A stretch of 64,000 nt of DNA from Sphingomonas telluris (lineage in GTDB: Bacteria; Pseudomonadota; Alphaproteobacteria; Sphingomonadales; Sphingomonadaceae), in the NCBI RefSeq assembly GCF_022568775.1, contig NZ_JAKZHW010000001.1, positions 1,364,001 through 1,428,000 on the forward strand. Reading direction: 5' to 3'. The notes beneath the pieces were generated by a model. The model ran no database searches. It was given only the letters and a program-made list of their open reading frames with translations, and was not told where the DNA came from. The stretch's first letter is position 1. Each line of letters begins with the position of its first letter. The position numbers and the translations under genes are program-made. Shown here in pieces: positions 8,697 through 18,002 of this stretch.

Positions 8697-10607
8697 TCAG
8701 GCGAAGCCTAGGTCGCTCACGAAGCGCTGGAAGCGCGGGTCCTTGGCGATCGGGTCCAGCAGCGGGTCTGTGGCGATCAGGCTGAGGCCAGAATCCCCGA
8801 TGACCTTCGCGCGACCGAGGAGCATCAGGGCCTCCACCGGCTTCCCCCATTGTGCCATGACCTCGGCCTGCTGGTAGGTCGCCGCGTCGCCTACCTCGTT
8901 CACGAGCTGCGAAAAGGCCTTCTCAGCCGCGGCTTCATTCCCCGCGCGATGCTCGAGGATCGCGAGCCCGCGAAGCCGGAACATGCTCGCAGGCTCCGCT
9001 TCATAGGCTGCCCGAGCCTCGTTCAACCTACCCATTTCCATCAAGGCATCGCCCATGGAAGCGTGGGCGACTGAGATTCTGGGATTCAACTGCAGCGCGC
9101 GGCGATACTGACCGACGGCCTCAGGATATTTGCGTGATGCGTATGAAATCGCACCGGCCGCACGGTGCGTACGAGGATTGAGCGGATCGAGCGCCAAAGC
9201 TCGGTCGATCGCGTCCCTCGCCTCGTCGAACCGCCGCCCGCGGACCATGTAGATGGCGCATAGCAGGACAATGTCGGCGTCACCCCGGCCAAGCTGATAT
9301 GCCCTGTCGTAGGATGGCCGGGCTCCACGAACATCCATGAAGCCGGCAAACTTCGAATAGCCAAGCGCCAAATGTCCCTGCGGCAGCGTAGGCGCCAGGC
9401 TGATCGCCTGCTCGGCCTCGCGCTCGGCGGCCGTATAGAGCGGCTTTAGCTCGCTCGCGGCCGCGCTTTGTGAGGCAATCGACGCCAGCACGCGAGACAA
9501 GGCCGCATGCGCCAATGCGAACTTCGGATCGGCCGCGATGGCGACTTCATATTCCGCCCGCGCTTGGCGGTCCGTGTCCGCATCCTTGGCGAGATTGTAG
9601 AGGGCTTTCCCACGCAAATAGGCTTCGAGCGCCCTTGCGTCCCTTGTCCCGCCCAGCCCCGGGGAATCCGTGGCCATCTGCACCGACAGGGCATTCGAAA
9701 CGCTCCGCGCGATCTCGGACTGAAAGGCGAAAATGTCCCCCAATTGCCGGTCGACACGCTGCGACCATTCGGAAAATCCGGTCTTGCCGTTGGTGAGGTT
9801 CGTGCCCACCCGAACGCGATCGCCGTCCCGCTGCACCGAGCCGTCCAGCAGGTACGCCACGCCCAGCTTGTCGGCGATCGACTTCGCATCGCCGGCATCG
9901 TCCTTCACTGTGTTCGAAGTGGTCGCCGCGAGCACCATGAGGCCCGCGTTTCGTGCAAGCGCCGAGCGGACCTCCTCGGTAAGGCCATCGGACAGGAAGG
10001 CCTGGCTCGGATCGCCCGTGACGTTCTTGAACGGAAGGACGGCGATGCTTCGGGCGGAGGCCGGCGACGACCCGAGCAGCCCGGTCTTCCAGGCGATGGC
10101 GCCCGCAACGGCGGCTGCAGCCGCGGCGCCCGCGCCTACGATCGCGTTACGCCGTGTCACGGGCGCGGACGATGGCTTCCGCTCAACAGGCTCCTGCCCC
10201 AGCGCCGCCTCGATCGCCCGGCGCACCGCCTCCATTTGCGGAGCGTCCGGCCGTCCGCGCCAATGCGTCAGGTCGATGATTTGATATTGCCGGAAGCCGA
10301 GCGGCGGCTTGGTCCCGTCGAGCGACAGCGGCACCAGCCGGTGCCGGTCGCGTGCGTGCGTGGCTTCGTCCCTGACCCAGTCGGACTCGACGGAATTCGT
10401 GGACCAAAGCACGACCACGGCATCGGCCGCATCCAGTGCTTCGTCGATCGACCGGGCGAACCGGGAGCCGCCTTCGATCAGCTCGTCCCACCAGACGGTG
10501 AAATCGCGCTGCAAGGCAGCAGCGACGCGCTGGGCGCGAGGCTTGTCGGCATGCGCGTAGCTAAGGAAGATCGTCGGACGATGATCGTCGTTCGGCATGG
10601 TCCGCAC
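8697..10607 (-). CDS. TIR domain - membrane helix - TolB/FlgO-like - TPR protein
   Basis: A 636-residue multidomain protein. Residues about 10-140 form a TIR domain (TIFLSYAHADK at the start, ESDWVRDEATHA containing the usual late glutamate). Residues about 158-178 are an Ala-rich transmembrane helix. Residues about 187-315 match the TolB-like/FlgO-like module often found in TPR adenylate-cyclase-type proteins (IAVLPFKNVTGD, FLSDGLTEEV, YLLDGSVQ). The rest is a string of TPR-like helices. Bacterial TIR domains often cleave NAD; here the architecture resembles signalling or scaffold proteins, and no partner gene is adjacent. The start may be the GTG at 10607 or the ATG at 10598. Confidence 0.85.
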   Translation of the reverse strand: MRTMPNDDHRPTIFLSYAHADKPRAQRVAAALQRDFTVWWDELIEGGSRFARSIDEALDAADAVVVLWSTNSVESDWVRDEATHARDRHRLVPLSLDGTKPPLGFRQYQIIDLTHWRGRPDAPQMEAVRRAIEAALGQEPVERKPSSAPVTRRNAIVGAGAAAAAAVAGAIAWKTGLLGSSPASARSIAVLPFKNVTGDPSQAFLSDGLTEEVRSALARNAGLMVLAATTSNTVKDDAGDAKSIADKLGVAYLLDGSVQRDGDRVRVGTNLTNGKTGFSEWSQRVDRQLGDIFAFQSEIARSVSNALSVQMATDSPGLGGTRDARALEAYLRGKALYNLAKDADTDRQARAEYEVAIAADPKFALAHAALSRVLASIASQSAAASELKPLYTAAEREAEQAISLAPTLPQGHLALGYSKFAGFMDVRGARPSYDRAYQLGRGDADIVLLCAIYMVRGRRFDEARDAIDRALALDPLNPRTHRAAGAISYASRKYPEAVGQYRRALQLNPRISVAHASMGDALMEMGRLNEARAAYEAEPASMFRLRGLAILEHRAGNEAAAEKAFSQLVNEVGDAATYQQAEVMAQWGKPVEALMLLGRAKVIGDSGLSLIATDPLLDPIAKDPRFQRFVSDLGFA

Positions 10608-10659
10608 ATCCCCCGTATGCGGCGAGCTTAACTCAGAGGGGCGAGCGCGAACAGACCGG

Positions 10660-11418
10660 CTAAATGCCGCCGCGAACCGGGTCCAGGCCGGCCTCGACGA
10701 GGCGCCGGCTCAGTTCGTCCGCCGTGCCCTCCGCAAGCGGGCCATCGACCGAGCGAAGCACGAAATTGGCGCCATGACGCCCGTCGCGGAAGAAGGGATA
10801 GCTGCCGATCACAACGCCGGGATGCGAGGCCTCGGTCTCGCGCAGGATGTCCGCGACCTCGCTTTCGGCGGCATAGGCTCCCACGGTCACCGAAACGACG
10901 GGCCGGCCGCCTTCCAGCTTGCCGTCCAGCGCCTCCAGCATCTGCGCAGCGATGCTCGGCACACCCGCGAGGATGTAGACATTGCCGATCTTCACGCCCG
11001 GAGCGCCGGACTCCTCGTTCTGAATGAGCTCGGCGCCCTCGGGCGTCCGCGCCATACGCAGGCGCGCATCGTTCAGTCCGCCCCGCGTCGCGTAATACTC
11101 CTCGAGGATGCGCCTGGCCTCGGGATGCACGATGACCGGGACGCCAAACGCCAGCGCGATCGAATCCACGGTGATGTCGTCGTGCGTCGGGCCGATTCCG
11201 CCGGTGGTGATGAGATAGTCGTTCTGCGTGCGCATTGCGTTCACGGCATCCGCGATCCGCTGCTCGTCGTCCGGGACGATCCGCACTTCGGCCAGGCGGA
11301 TGCCCTGGCGGTTCAGCCATGACGCGACCTGCGCGACATTCCTGTCCTGAGTCCTGCCCGACAGAATTTCGTCGCCGATCACCAGCAGCGCCGCAGTCCA
11401 GACCCGCTCGTCGTTCAT
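10660..11418 (-). CDS. Molybdopterin-binding (MoCF/CinA N-terminal-like) protein
   Basis: A 252-residue protein starting at MNDERVW. It has the MoCF fold signatures ALLVIGDEILSGRTQDRN and TTGGIGPTHDD, which are shared by the CinA N-terminal domain and MoeA/MogA. There is no C-terminal CinA amidohydrolase domain, so it is the stand-alone type often annotated as competence/damage-inducible. The CinA N-domain family includes ADP-ribose pyrophosphatases; activity here is not established. It is divergent from map, and the 95-base gap between them probably holds both promoters. Confidence 0.85.
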   Translation of the reverse strand: MNDERVWTAALLVIGDEILSGRTQDRNVAQVASWLNRQGIRLAEVRIVPDDEQRIADAVNAMRTQNDYLITTGGIGPTHDDITVDSIALAFGVPVIVHPEARRILEEYYATRGGLNDARLRMARTPEGAELIQNEESGAPGVKIGNVYILAGVPSIAAQMLEALDGKLEGGRPVVSVTVGAYAAESEVADILRETEASHPGVVIGSYPFFRDGRHGANFVLRSVDGPLAEGTADELSRRLVEAGLDPVRGGI

Positions 11419-11513
11419 TCCAGCCCCATACGCACAGGACCCGCCTCGGTTCAAAGCGACTTTTGGTCCAGGCCCCGGGTGCAATCCGGGCCCGCTCGGA
11501 CTATGTAGGGCCC

Positions 11514-12344
11514 ATGACCCAGTACATCACAGTCGATGCCGACGACCGCGTCGAGGCACGGAACGGCGTTATCAAGCTGCACGGCCCCGAAGGCTTCGAG
11601 GGCATGCGCCGCGCGGGCCGGCTCGCTGCGGAGATCCTCGATGCGCTCGTCCCGCACGTCGTCCCCGGCGTGACGACCGAAGAGCTCGACGACATCGTCC
11701 GCGAGCACATGCTGCGCGAAGGGGCGGTTCCCGCGACGCTCGGCTATCGCGGCTATACGAAGAGCTGCTGCACCTCGATCAACCACGTCGTGTGCCACGG
11801 CATTCCGGAGGACCGGAAGCTGAAGGACGGCGACATCGTCAACATCGACGTGACGCCGATCGTCGATGGCTGGCACGGTGACACGAGCCGCATGTACCTG
11901 GTCGGCGACGTTCCACTGAAGGCGCGCCGCCTCGTGGACGTCACCTACGAATGCCTGATGATCGGCCTGGAGCAGGCCAAGCCCGGCAACCGCCTCGGCG
12001 ACATCGCCTCTGCGATCCAGCGCCATGCCGAGGGCCAGCGCTACACCGTCGTGCGCGACTTCTGCGGGCATGGCGTCGGCCGCCTGTTCCACGACAGCCC
12101 GGAAGTCGTCCACGCCGGGCGCCCGGGAACTGGCCCCGAGCTCAAGCCCGGCATGTTCTTCACCGTCGAGCCGATGATCAACATCGGCCGCCCCGACGTG
12201 AAGCTGCTCGACGACGGCTGGACCGCAGTGACGCGCGACCGCTCGCTCTCGGCGCAGTTCGAGCATTCGATCGGCATCACCGAGGACGGCTGCGAGATTT
12301 TTACGAAGAGCCCTAAGGGCCTCGACAAGCCTCCCTACGCCTGA
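11514..12344 (+). CDS. map: Methionine aminopeptidase, type I
   Basis: A 276-residue enzyme that removes the initiator methionine from new proteins. The five metal ligands are recognisable: two Asp (NIDVTPIVDGWHGDTSRM), His (FCGHGVGRLFHD), Glu (FTVEPMIN) and Glu (FEHSIGIT). The motif CHGIP and the substrate-side HVVCHG are also present. The ATG at 11514 fits the family N-terminus; longer upstream frames are not supported. Its 3' end overlaps by ten bases the convergent membrane-protein gene. Confidence 0.96.
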   Translation: MTQYITVDADDRVEARNGVIKLHGPEGFEGMRRAGRLAAEILDALVPHVVPGVTTEELDDIVREHMLREGAVPATLGYRGYTKSCCTSINHVVCHGIPEDRKLKDGDIVNIDVTPIVDGWHGDTSRMYLVGDVPLKARRLVDVTYECLMIGLEQAKPGNRLGDIASAIQRHAEGQRYTVVRDFCGHGVGRLFHDSPEVVHAGRPGTGPELKPGMFFTVEPMINIGRPDVKLLDDGWTAVTRDRSLSAQFEHSIGITEDGCEIFTKSPKGLDKPPYA

Positions 12345-13012
12345 GCCAGCCTCGGCCGGCGGGTGAACAGCCAGCCGACGATCAGACCGAACAGGGCGTT
12401 CGACACGCTCGTTTCGATCGCGTGGTAGAAGCGGATATCCGGCGGCATGTAGGGATTGTCGGGCAAAAGCGGCGCGACGCCCGCGATGATTCCGTAAACG
12501 AGCGCAAGCACCAGGGGCGCGGACTTCAGTCCTGACTTCAGCAACGGCCAGGCGGCGCCGACGAAAATCAGCGAACGCACGATCTGCAGCGATGCAACCA
12601 GCCCTGCCGGAGGGATCCGCCGCGTGGCGTAGAAGTCGGCGATGTAAGGGAAGACGAGTGTCCCGGCGCTCCAGTACAGGATCTCATAGGCGCCGATCAC
12701 CGCGAGCACGATCGGCAAGGTGACTCTCACCTCCTCCGCGAGCGCCTCGTTCGATCGCTTCCAGCGGCCGGCCAAAGTCACTGCCAGCGGCGCCAGAATC
12801 GCGAAGATGATCAATGCGGGGATCGCTGCCGTCGCGACGTCCGGCACAGTCATCACTCCGAACGCGACGGCTTCGAGCAAATTGTTGGCCGAGCCGGCAA
12901 CAATGCCGAGCAGGAACAGCATCCCAACCAAGCGCCAGCCTCTCGCCGAAGAAGCGCGCGCCACGATGACGAGGACCGCCAGGTTCAGCAGCAAATAGAG
13001 GCCGATGGCCAT
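12335..13012 (-). CDS. Polytopic membrane protein of unknown function
   Basis: A 225-residue protein with about six hydrophobic segments (for example IGLYLLLNLAVLVIVA, PALIIFAILAPLAVTLAG, IVLAVIGAYEILYWSAGTLVF and ALFGLIVGWLF). I do not recognise a named family. It is a stand-alone gene, convergent with map. A 124-base upstream gap separates it from the divergent thioesterase. Confidence 0.7.
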   Translation of the reverse strand: MAIGLYLLLNLAVLVIVARASSARGWRLVGMLFLLGIVAGSANNLLEAVAFGVMTVPDVATAAIPALIIFAILAPLAVTLAGRWKRSNEALAEEVRVTLPIVLAVIGAYEILYWSAGTLVFPYIADFYATRRIPPAGLVASLQIVRSLIFVGAAWPLLKSGLKSAPLVLALVYGIIAGVAPLLPDNPYMPPDIRFYHAIETSVSNALFGLIVGWLFTRRPRLAQA

Positions 13013-13136
13013 GGCAAGTCTCCGTCCGAGACTGGGTTACCGTATTACCTATGTAGCACAGTAGCGTATCCCCGCAAAGTCGCGTGCTGGCGCAACCTTA
13101 TTGACACTTCTGTCAGCTAGTGGGAGCGTGAACCCA

Positions 13137-13547
13137 ATGGAGTCGAGCTGCCCCGCCATGTTCCGCCACCCTGTCGCGATCGAGCCTGCCGACATCGACC
13201 ACATGGGGCACGTGAACAACAGCGTATACCTGAAGTGGGTCCAGGACGCGGTGGTCGACTATTGGCAGAGCGTCGCTCCGCCAGACGCAGTGGCGCGCCA
13301 CCTCTGGGTCGCGCTCAAGCATGAGATTTCCTACCGCAAGCCGACGTTCCTGCAGGACACCGTGGTCGCGGAGGTGATCGCGGACAAGGTCGAAGGCGCC
13401 CGCGCCTACTTCACCACCGTCGTCCGCCGCGGACAGGAGGTGCTCAGCGAAGTGAAGAGCTGCTGGTGCTGCCTCGACGCGGTCACGCAGCGACCGGCGC
13501 GGCTTGCGAGAGACGTCGTCAGCAGGTTTCTTCCGCCCACTGCGTAG
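13137..13547 (+). CDS. 4HBT hotdog-fold acyl-CoA thioesterase
   Basis: A 136-residue hotdog protein of the 4-hydroxybenzoyl-CoA thioesterase/YbgC type. The signature DIDHMGHVNNSVYLKWVQDA contains the conserved Asp and the HVNN loop of the active site. It is followed by a strand-rich region (HEISYRKPTFLQDTVVAEV). The ATG at 13137 has a GGAG element upstream; earlier TTG and GTG codons are less convincing. It probably hydrolyses acyl-CoA thioesters in the cytoplasm; chain specificity is unknown. Confidence 0.9.
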   Translation: MESSCPAMFRHPVAIEPADIDHMGHVNNSVYLKWVQDAVVDYWQSVAPPDAVARHLWVALKHEISYRKPTFLQDTVVAEVIADKVEGARAYFTTVVRRGQEVLSEVKSCWCCLDAVTQRPARLARDVVSRFLPPTA

Positions 13548-13654
13548 GCGTCGGGTAGACCGTCCGTGACTTCCCCTATGGTGCGGGCGTCCCTGCTACG
13601 CTAAAGCACCACGCAGCCGGGGGCCTGTTCGGAAGCAACGTCTGACCGAGGGTA

Positions 13655-14350
13655 GTGGTGAAACGGCTAATTGCATTACTGGTTTTGACATGCGCTGCGG
13701 CTTCGGCTGCCGCGCGCCCAGCAAATGACAAAAATCTGCCCGTCGTGTTGAGGGCAGCTACGCTCCAACCCGGCGAATACGCCTGGGAATCCAGGGCTGC
13801 TTCGACCGGTCCTCTGTTCGTGGTCATCAATCTCGCGTCGCAGCGCGCCATGGTCTACCGCGACGGCGTTCTCATTGGCGCGTCGACGATCTCGACGGGC
13901 AGCAAGGATCGCGAGACACCAACAGGGGTGTTCCCCATCCTGGAAAAGCAACTCGTGCATCGGTCCAGCACGTACGACAATGCACCGATGCCCTACATGC
14001 AGCGCCTCACGTCGAAGGGCGTCGCATTGCATGCAGGCAACCTGCCGGGATACGCGGCCTCGCATGGCTGCATCCGCCTGCCGACGGGTTTCGCCAAGCT
14101 CCTCTACGGAGCCACTGAGATCGGCACGCCGGTTATGATCACGGATTCCGCGCAGGTCGCCGAGCAGCAGCGCAGGATGGACGAATTCGTGCGCGCCAAC
14201 GACGACTTCGTCCGTCAGAGGGAGGAGCAGCAGGCGGCGGCGAACCGAGCCCTTGCCGAATTCGAACGGGCGAAGGCGGAGCACGCGGAGGCCGTGCGGC
14301 GGCACGAGGAGGAAATGGCGAAGTTCAAATCGGAAGTTGGGTCGGAATAG
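13655..14350 (+). CDS. Exported L,D-transpeptidase (YkuD) with C-terminal coiled coil
   Basis: A 231-residue protein with a signal peptide (residues 1-20, ending AAASAAA). The YkuD catalytic domain has FVVINLASQRAMVYRDG at its beginning and the active-site motif HAGN-PGYAASHGCIRLP, with His126, His137 and nucleophile Cys139. These enzymes form 3-3 peptidoglycan cross-links or attach proteins to the wall in the periplasm. From about residue 165 the sequence is a charged coiled coil (EQQRRMDEF..., RALAEFERAKAEHAEAV), an addition that could mediate oligomerisation. It starts with one of two tandem GTG codons. Confidence 0.92.
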   Translation: MVKRLIALLVLTCAAASAAARPANDKNLPVVLRAATLQPGEYAWESRAASTGPLFVVINLASQRAMVYRDGVLIGASTISTGSKDRETPTGVFPILEKQLVHRSSTYDNAPMPYMQRLTSKGVALHAGNLPGYAASHGCIRLPTGFAKLLYGATEIGTPVMITDSAQVAEQQRRMDEFVRANDDFVRQREEQQAAANRALAEFERAKAEHAEAVRRHEEEMAKFKSEVGSE

Positions 14351-14379
14351 CTCTACGTCTGCTCCAACCTAAGCACTAG

Positions 14380-15129
14380 CTAAGCCGCGGCCGTCACTTT
14401 CGCCGCGTCCCACCGCGCCGTCAGCTGCTGCGCGGCCTCCACGTCGGGCGGGAAGTCGACTTCGCCCCATTCGGAACCGTTGATGTCGAGCGTCCACACT
14501 TCACCGCTCTGAGCCAGGTGATGGATCACGCGCAGGTACCAGATGGTGGTGCCCTCGGTGGTCCGCATCGCCTTCTCGATGGCGTTGCGGAATTGCTCCG
14601 CGCCGCCCGCGCGGAATGCCAGAAGGCCGATGGATTCCGCGTTGACGCCTTCGCTGATCCGCTTGCCGATTGCTCGGAGACTGCCGTCATCGGCCGCGAC
14701 GACCTTCATGTCATCGTCATCGTAGCTGTCCTTGCGGTCGATCGTGACGCAGATCCCGGACCGCGTGTTGCCCACGACCTTGGCCATGAGGTCTCGTGAT
14801 ACCAAGGTATCGCCGTTCCACACGAGGCAATCGCCGCTCAGCTCCTCGCGGGCCATGTAGAGCGAGCCGGTGTTGTCCGCGACCTTGTAGAACGGATTGT
14901 AGATCGTCCGGACCTTCGGTCCTCCGCTCCGAGCCGCAATCGCTGCATTGACCAGCTCGTCGTGGAAGCCGGTGACGACGACGGCCTCGTGCACGCCGTT
15001 CGCCTCGAGCGTGTCGAGCTGTCGGTCGAGCAAGGTGCGCCCGTTGAACTCGATCAGGCACTTCGGTCGGCCGTCGACTAGATGTCCGAGCCGCGATCCC
15101 TGCCCGGCGGAAAGGATGATTGCTTTCAT
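14380..15129 (-). CDS. Sugar-phosphate/phosphocholine nucleotidyltransferase-like protein
   Basis: A 249-residue member of the NTP-transferase family. It has the nucleotide-binding N-terminus AIILSAGQGSRLG followed by RPKCLIEFNGRTLLDRQLD and a metal-binding WNGDTLV. The middle motif NPFYKVADNTGSLYMAREE resembles the LicC-type choline-phosphate cytidylyltransferase branch. Such enzymes make activated sugars or alcohols for surface glycans. It lies about 1 kb from the glycan cluster but is not in an operon with it. It is divergent from glnB. Confidence 0.8.
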   Translation of the reverse strand: MKAIILSAGQGSRLGHLVDGRPKCLIEFNGRTLLDRQLDTLEANGVHEAVVVTGFHDELVNAAIAARSGGPKVRTIYNPFYKVADNTGSLYMAREELSGDCLVWNGDTLVSRDLMAKVVGNTRSGICVTIDRKDSYDDDDMKVVAADDGSLRAIGKRISEGVNAESIGLLAFRAGGAEQFRNAIEKAMRTTEGTTIWYLRVIHHLAQSGEVWTLDINGSEWGEVDFPPDVEAAQQLTARWDAAKVTAAA

Positions 15130-15164
15130 TTCAGGCGCCCCCTGCCTTCCAAATGCGGCCCTGA

Positions 15165-15545
<381 letters not shown>

Positions 15546-15592
15546 CGTCATCCCCTTTTCGTCTGCGGTAAGCTGCGGCTACAGTTGCATTT

Positions 15593-15817
15593 ATGAGGAG
15601 CCATGCGCCCGACAAGGAGATGCTTGCGTCCATGGCGCCGGACGAGCTGCGTACGGCTATGCGGACGCTGGGATATCGGACGCAGAACGACCTCGCCAAC
15701 GCGATAGGCGTCAGCCGCTCGGCGGTCAGCCTCTGGCTCGAAGGCAAAGTGGGCGTTCCGCGCCCGGTCGCGATGCTTCTGCGGATGCTGATCGCCGCCC
15801 AGCGGCGCGTCTACTAG
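15593..15817 (+). CDS. Small XRE-type helix-turn-helix protein
   Basis: A 74-residue protein containing a lambda-repressor-like HTH (RTQNDLANAIGVSRSAVSLWLEG, about residues 29-52). There is little besides the DNA-binding domain, so it may act as a dimeric local regulator. It lies 47 bases after glnB on the same strand and ends overlapping the stop of the small minus-strand gene. Confidence 0.75.
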   Translation: MRSHAPDKEMLASMAPDELRTAMRTLGYRTQNDLANAIGVSRSAVSLWLEGKVGVPRPVAMLLRMLIAAQRRVY

Positions 15818-16041
15818 TACCGCCCGCCTCCAGGCGCAGGGCCGCCCTCAAGCGCAGGGCCATGATCCATCTCTTCCGCATGAGTCCGCTCGAACTCGCG
15901 ATCGGCGTCGTCGATGGCCTTCAGCAATTCCTGGAAGCAGGGAGTCTCGTCGACAGGCCACAGTCGCGAAAAGCCGTGCCCCAGCAGCTCCACCTCGCGC
16001 TGGGTAAGCAATCCGACTGCAACGATCCTTTCTTCCGCCAA
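15814..16041 (-). CDS. Small conserved-looking protein of unknown function
   Basis: A 75-residue ORF starting with TTG. It has a compact, protein-like core (LLTQREVELLGHGFSRLWPVD, CFQELLKAIDDADREF) and a Gly/Pro-rich tail. It resembles short hypothetical proteins of sphingomonads, but I cannot name a family. It is convergent with the HTH gene, sharing the palindromic CTAG at the two stops. Confidence 0.5.
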   Translation of the reverse strand: MAEERIVAVGLLTQREVELLGHGFSRLWPVDETPCFQELLKAIDDADREFERTHAEEMDHGPALEGGPAPGGGRY

Positions 16042-16131
16042 GGCGGCGCTCCGAAACTGATTTGCATCAGCATAAACGAAGCAGACGCGGCGGCGGTGCC
16101 CACCGTTTCGCCTGTGGTCCGAACTGGAACG

Positions 16132-17931
16132 CTAGGGAAAGGCGGCTTTTCCTGGGCTCGGCGCGCGCGTCGTGGCCGTCTCGATCAGCCTTCCGCCGTC
16201 CAAACGGACAATCGAGTCACAATAGTCCATGACACTGGCGCGATGGCTGATGATGAAGATCGTCCTGCCTTCGGAAGCATGGGTAATCGACCGGAGCACC
16301 GCATCCTCGGTCGCGCTATCGAGCGCGCTCGTGGCCTCGTCAAGAAACAGCACCGGCGCGTCGCGGTAGATGGCCCTGGCAATCCCCAGCCTTTGCCGCT
16401 GTCCTCCGGACAAACGCGCGCCGCGTTCCCCGACGACCGTATCGAGACCCTGCGGCAAGTCGAAGATCACGTCCTGCAGGCAGGCGCCTCGCACGGCTGC
16501 CTCGACCCGCTCAAGATCGATGGCCCCTTCCGCGACACCAAAAGCGATGTTCCGGGCGATGCTCGTATCGGCGAGGAAAATCGACTGAGGCACATGAGCG
16601 ATGTTTCGCCGCCATGACCGCCATTGTGCGGGCCGGAGGGGCTCACCGTCGATGAGTACGCGGCCGGAGCTCGGTTCGAGCAGGCCCATGAGCACGTCGC
16701 CGAGCGTGCTCTTTCCACTGCCGGTCCTGCCCGCGACAAACACAACTGAACCGCGCGGAACATCGAATGCGATGTCGACCAGCGCAGGCCGAGGGGCTCG
16801 GGCGTAGGCGAAGCTCACGTTCTCGAGGCGAATGGAGTTGCGAAACGGCATCGGCGCCGGAGCGTCCGTCGTGCCCTCTCGCCCCTCGGGAAGCGTCATG
16901 AAGTCGGCCACCTCGAATGCGATAGAGCGATTGCCGGCGAGCACTGCCCAGCTGAAATACAGTTGCTGAAGGTATGGCAGCAGCCGGAAGGCGCCGATCG
17001 ACATGGCTCCAAGGATCGGCAGGGCAAGCGCAAGACTCCCCTCGCGGGACCAGAGCAGCAGCGCGAGCGCGATGATCACGACTGTGCCCACCGCCTCGAT
17101 CACATGGCGCGGCGCGGCTCCGATGAACTGCGTGCTCGCGCTGGCCTTCGTGAACTCGCGATCTATGGCGCGGAAAGATTCGAGGTGGAGTTGCTGACTG
17201 CCATCGATGATGACGTCCCGAATCCCTCCGAGGCTTTCTAGCACGACCCGCAGACGCTGGTCGTAGCTTCGCGCCGAGATCGCGGAGTTGCGATGGAGAC
17301 GGCGCGCCGCAACACGCGACACGAGCGCGTAGAGCAGGCCGAAGATGCCCAGCGAGAACAGGGCTGCAACGGGATCGATCGCGACCAGCGTCGCGACGAT
17401 CAGCACCGTGACGACCGCCGCGCTGGAGCCGTAGACGAGCTGCAGAAGCACGCTCGTCGAGAGCATGTGGACCTTCTCGAGAATGGCAAGCACGTCGCTG
17501 CTATTTCGAGCGATGTGGAAATCGTACGGCTGCAGCAGGATCCGGCGCTGTATGTCGACGCCCAGATCATGGCCGGCACCGAACGCCCATCGCTGGCCGA
17601 CCGCGACCAGCCAGAGTCGTATCGCTCCGGCGATCACGGCCAGAACCATGAGCAGGATGCCGGTGGCCACAATCATCTCTGTTGACGAATGCAGGCCCAT
17701 TCCGGTGAGCGCGTTGGAAATTTTCCCGAAACCCTTGGACGCGTGATCGGCGGCGAGGAAGGAAAGGAACGGCAGCGCGCCGACTACGGTCGCCATCTCG
17801 GCGAGCGCGCCGACGACGATCAGGACCGACAGCCCCGCCAGTTGACGCCGCCGCGCCTGAGGCAGGTGATCGAGGAGGAAGCGAAGAGCTCCGCCCAAAG
17901 TGCTGGAACGGCTTGATTCAGCGCCGATCAT
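16132..17931 (-). CDS. ABC transporter, fused permease-ATPase (PglK-like flippase)
   Basis: A 599-residue half-transporter. About six membrane helices lie in residues 25-310, followed by a nucleotide-binding domain with Walker A GRTGSGKST, signature LSGGQRQR and Walker B VLFLDEATSALD, and the switch histidine in IISHR. The phrase IFLADTSIARNIAFG is typical of PglK/WlaB-like lipid-linked oligosaccharide flippases. A longer N-terminal frame in front of MIGAESS is Arg-rich and overlaps the divergent gene's region, so the start at 17931 was chosen. Placement beside bacillosamine-type sugar genes supports a flippase role. Confidence 0.88.
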   Translation of the reverse strand: MIGAESSRSSTLGGALRFLLDHLPQARRRQLAGLSVLIVVGALAEMATVVGALPFLSFLAADHASKGFGKISNALTGMGLHSSTEMIVATGILLMVLAVIAGAIRLWLVAVGQRWAFGAGHDLGVDIQRRILLQPYDFHIARNSSDVLAILEKVHMLSTSVLLQLVYGSSAAVVTVLIVATLVAIDPVAALFSLGIFGLLYALVSRVAARRLHRNSAISARSYDQRLRVVLESLGGIRDVIIDGSQQLHLESFRAIDREFTKASASTQFIGAAPRHVIEAVGTVVIIALALLLWSREGSLALALPILGAMSIGAFRLLPYLQQLYFSWAVLAGNRSIAFEVADFMTLPEGREGTTDAPAPMPFRNSIRLENVSFAYARAPRPALVDIAFDVPRGSVVFVAGRTGSGKSTLGDVLMGLLEPSSGRVLIDGEPLRPAQWRSWRRNIAHVPQSIFLADTSIARNIAFGVAEGAIDLERVEAAVRGACLQDVIFDLPQGLDTVVGERGARLSGGQRQRLGIARAIYRDAPVLFLDEATSALDSATEDAVLRSITHASEGRTIFIISHRASVMDYCDSIVRLDGGRLIETATTRAPSPGKAAFP

Positions 17932-18002
17932 GTCCGCGCGCGCTTGACGAGCACGACCTTGGCCGCCACGCCCTTCCCGTCGATCATTGAAGGACGGCTC
18001 AC

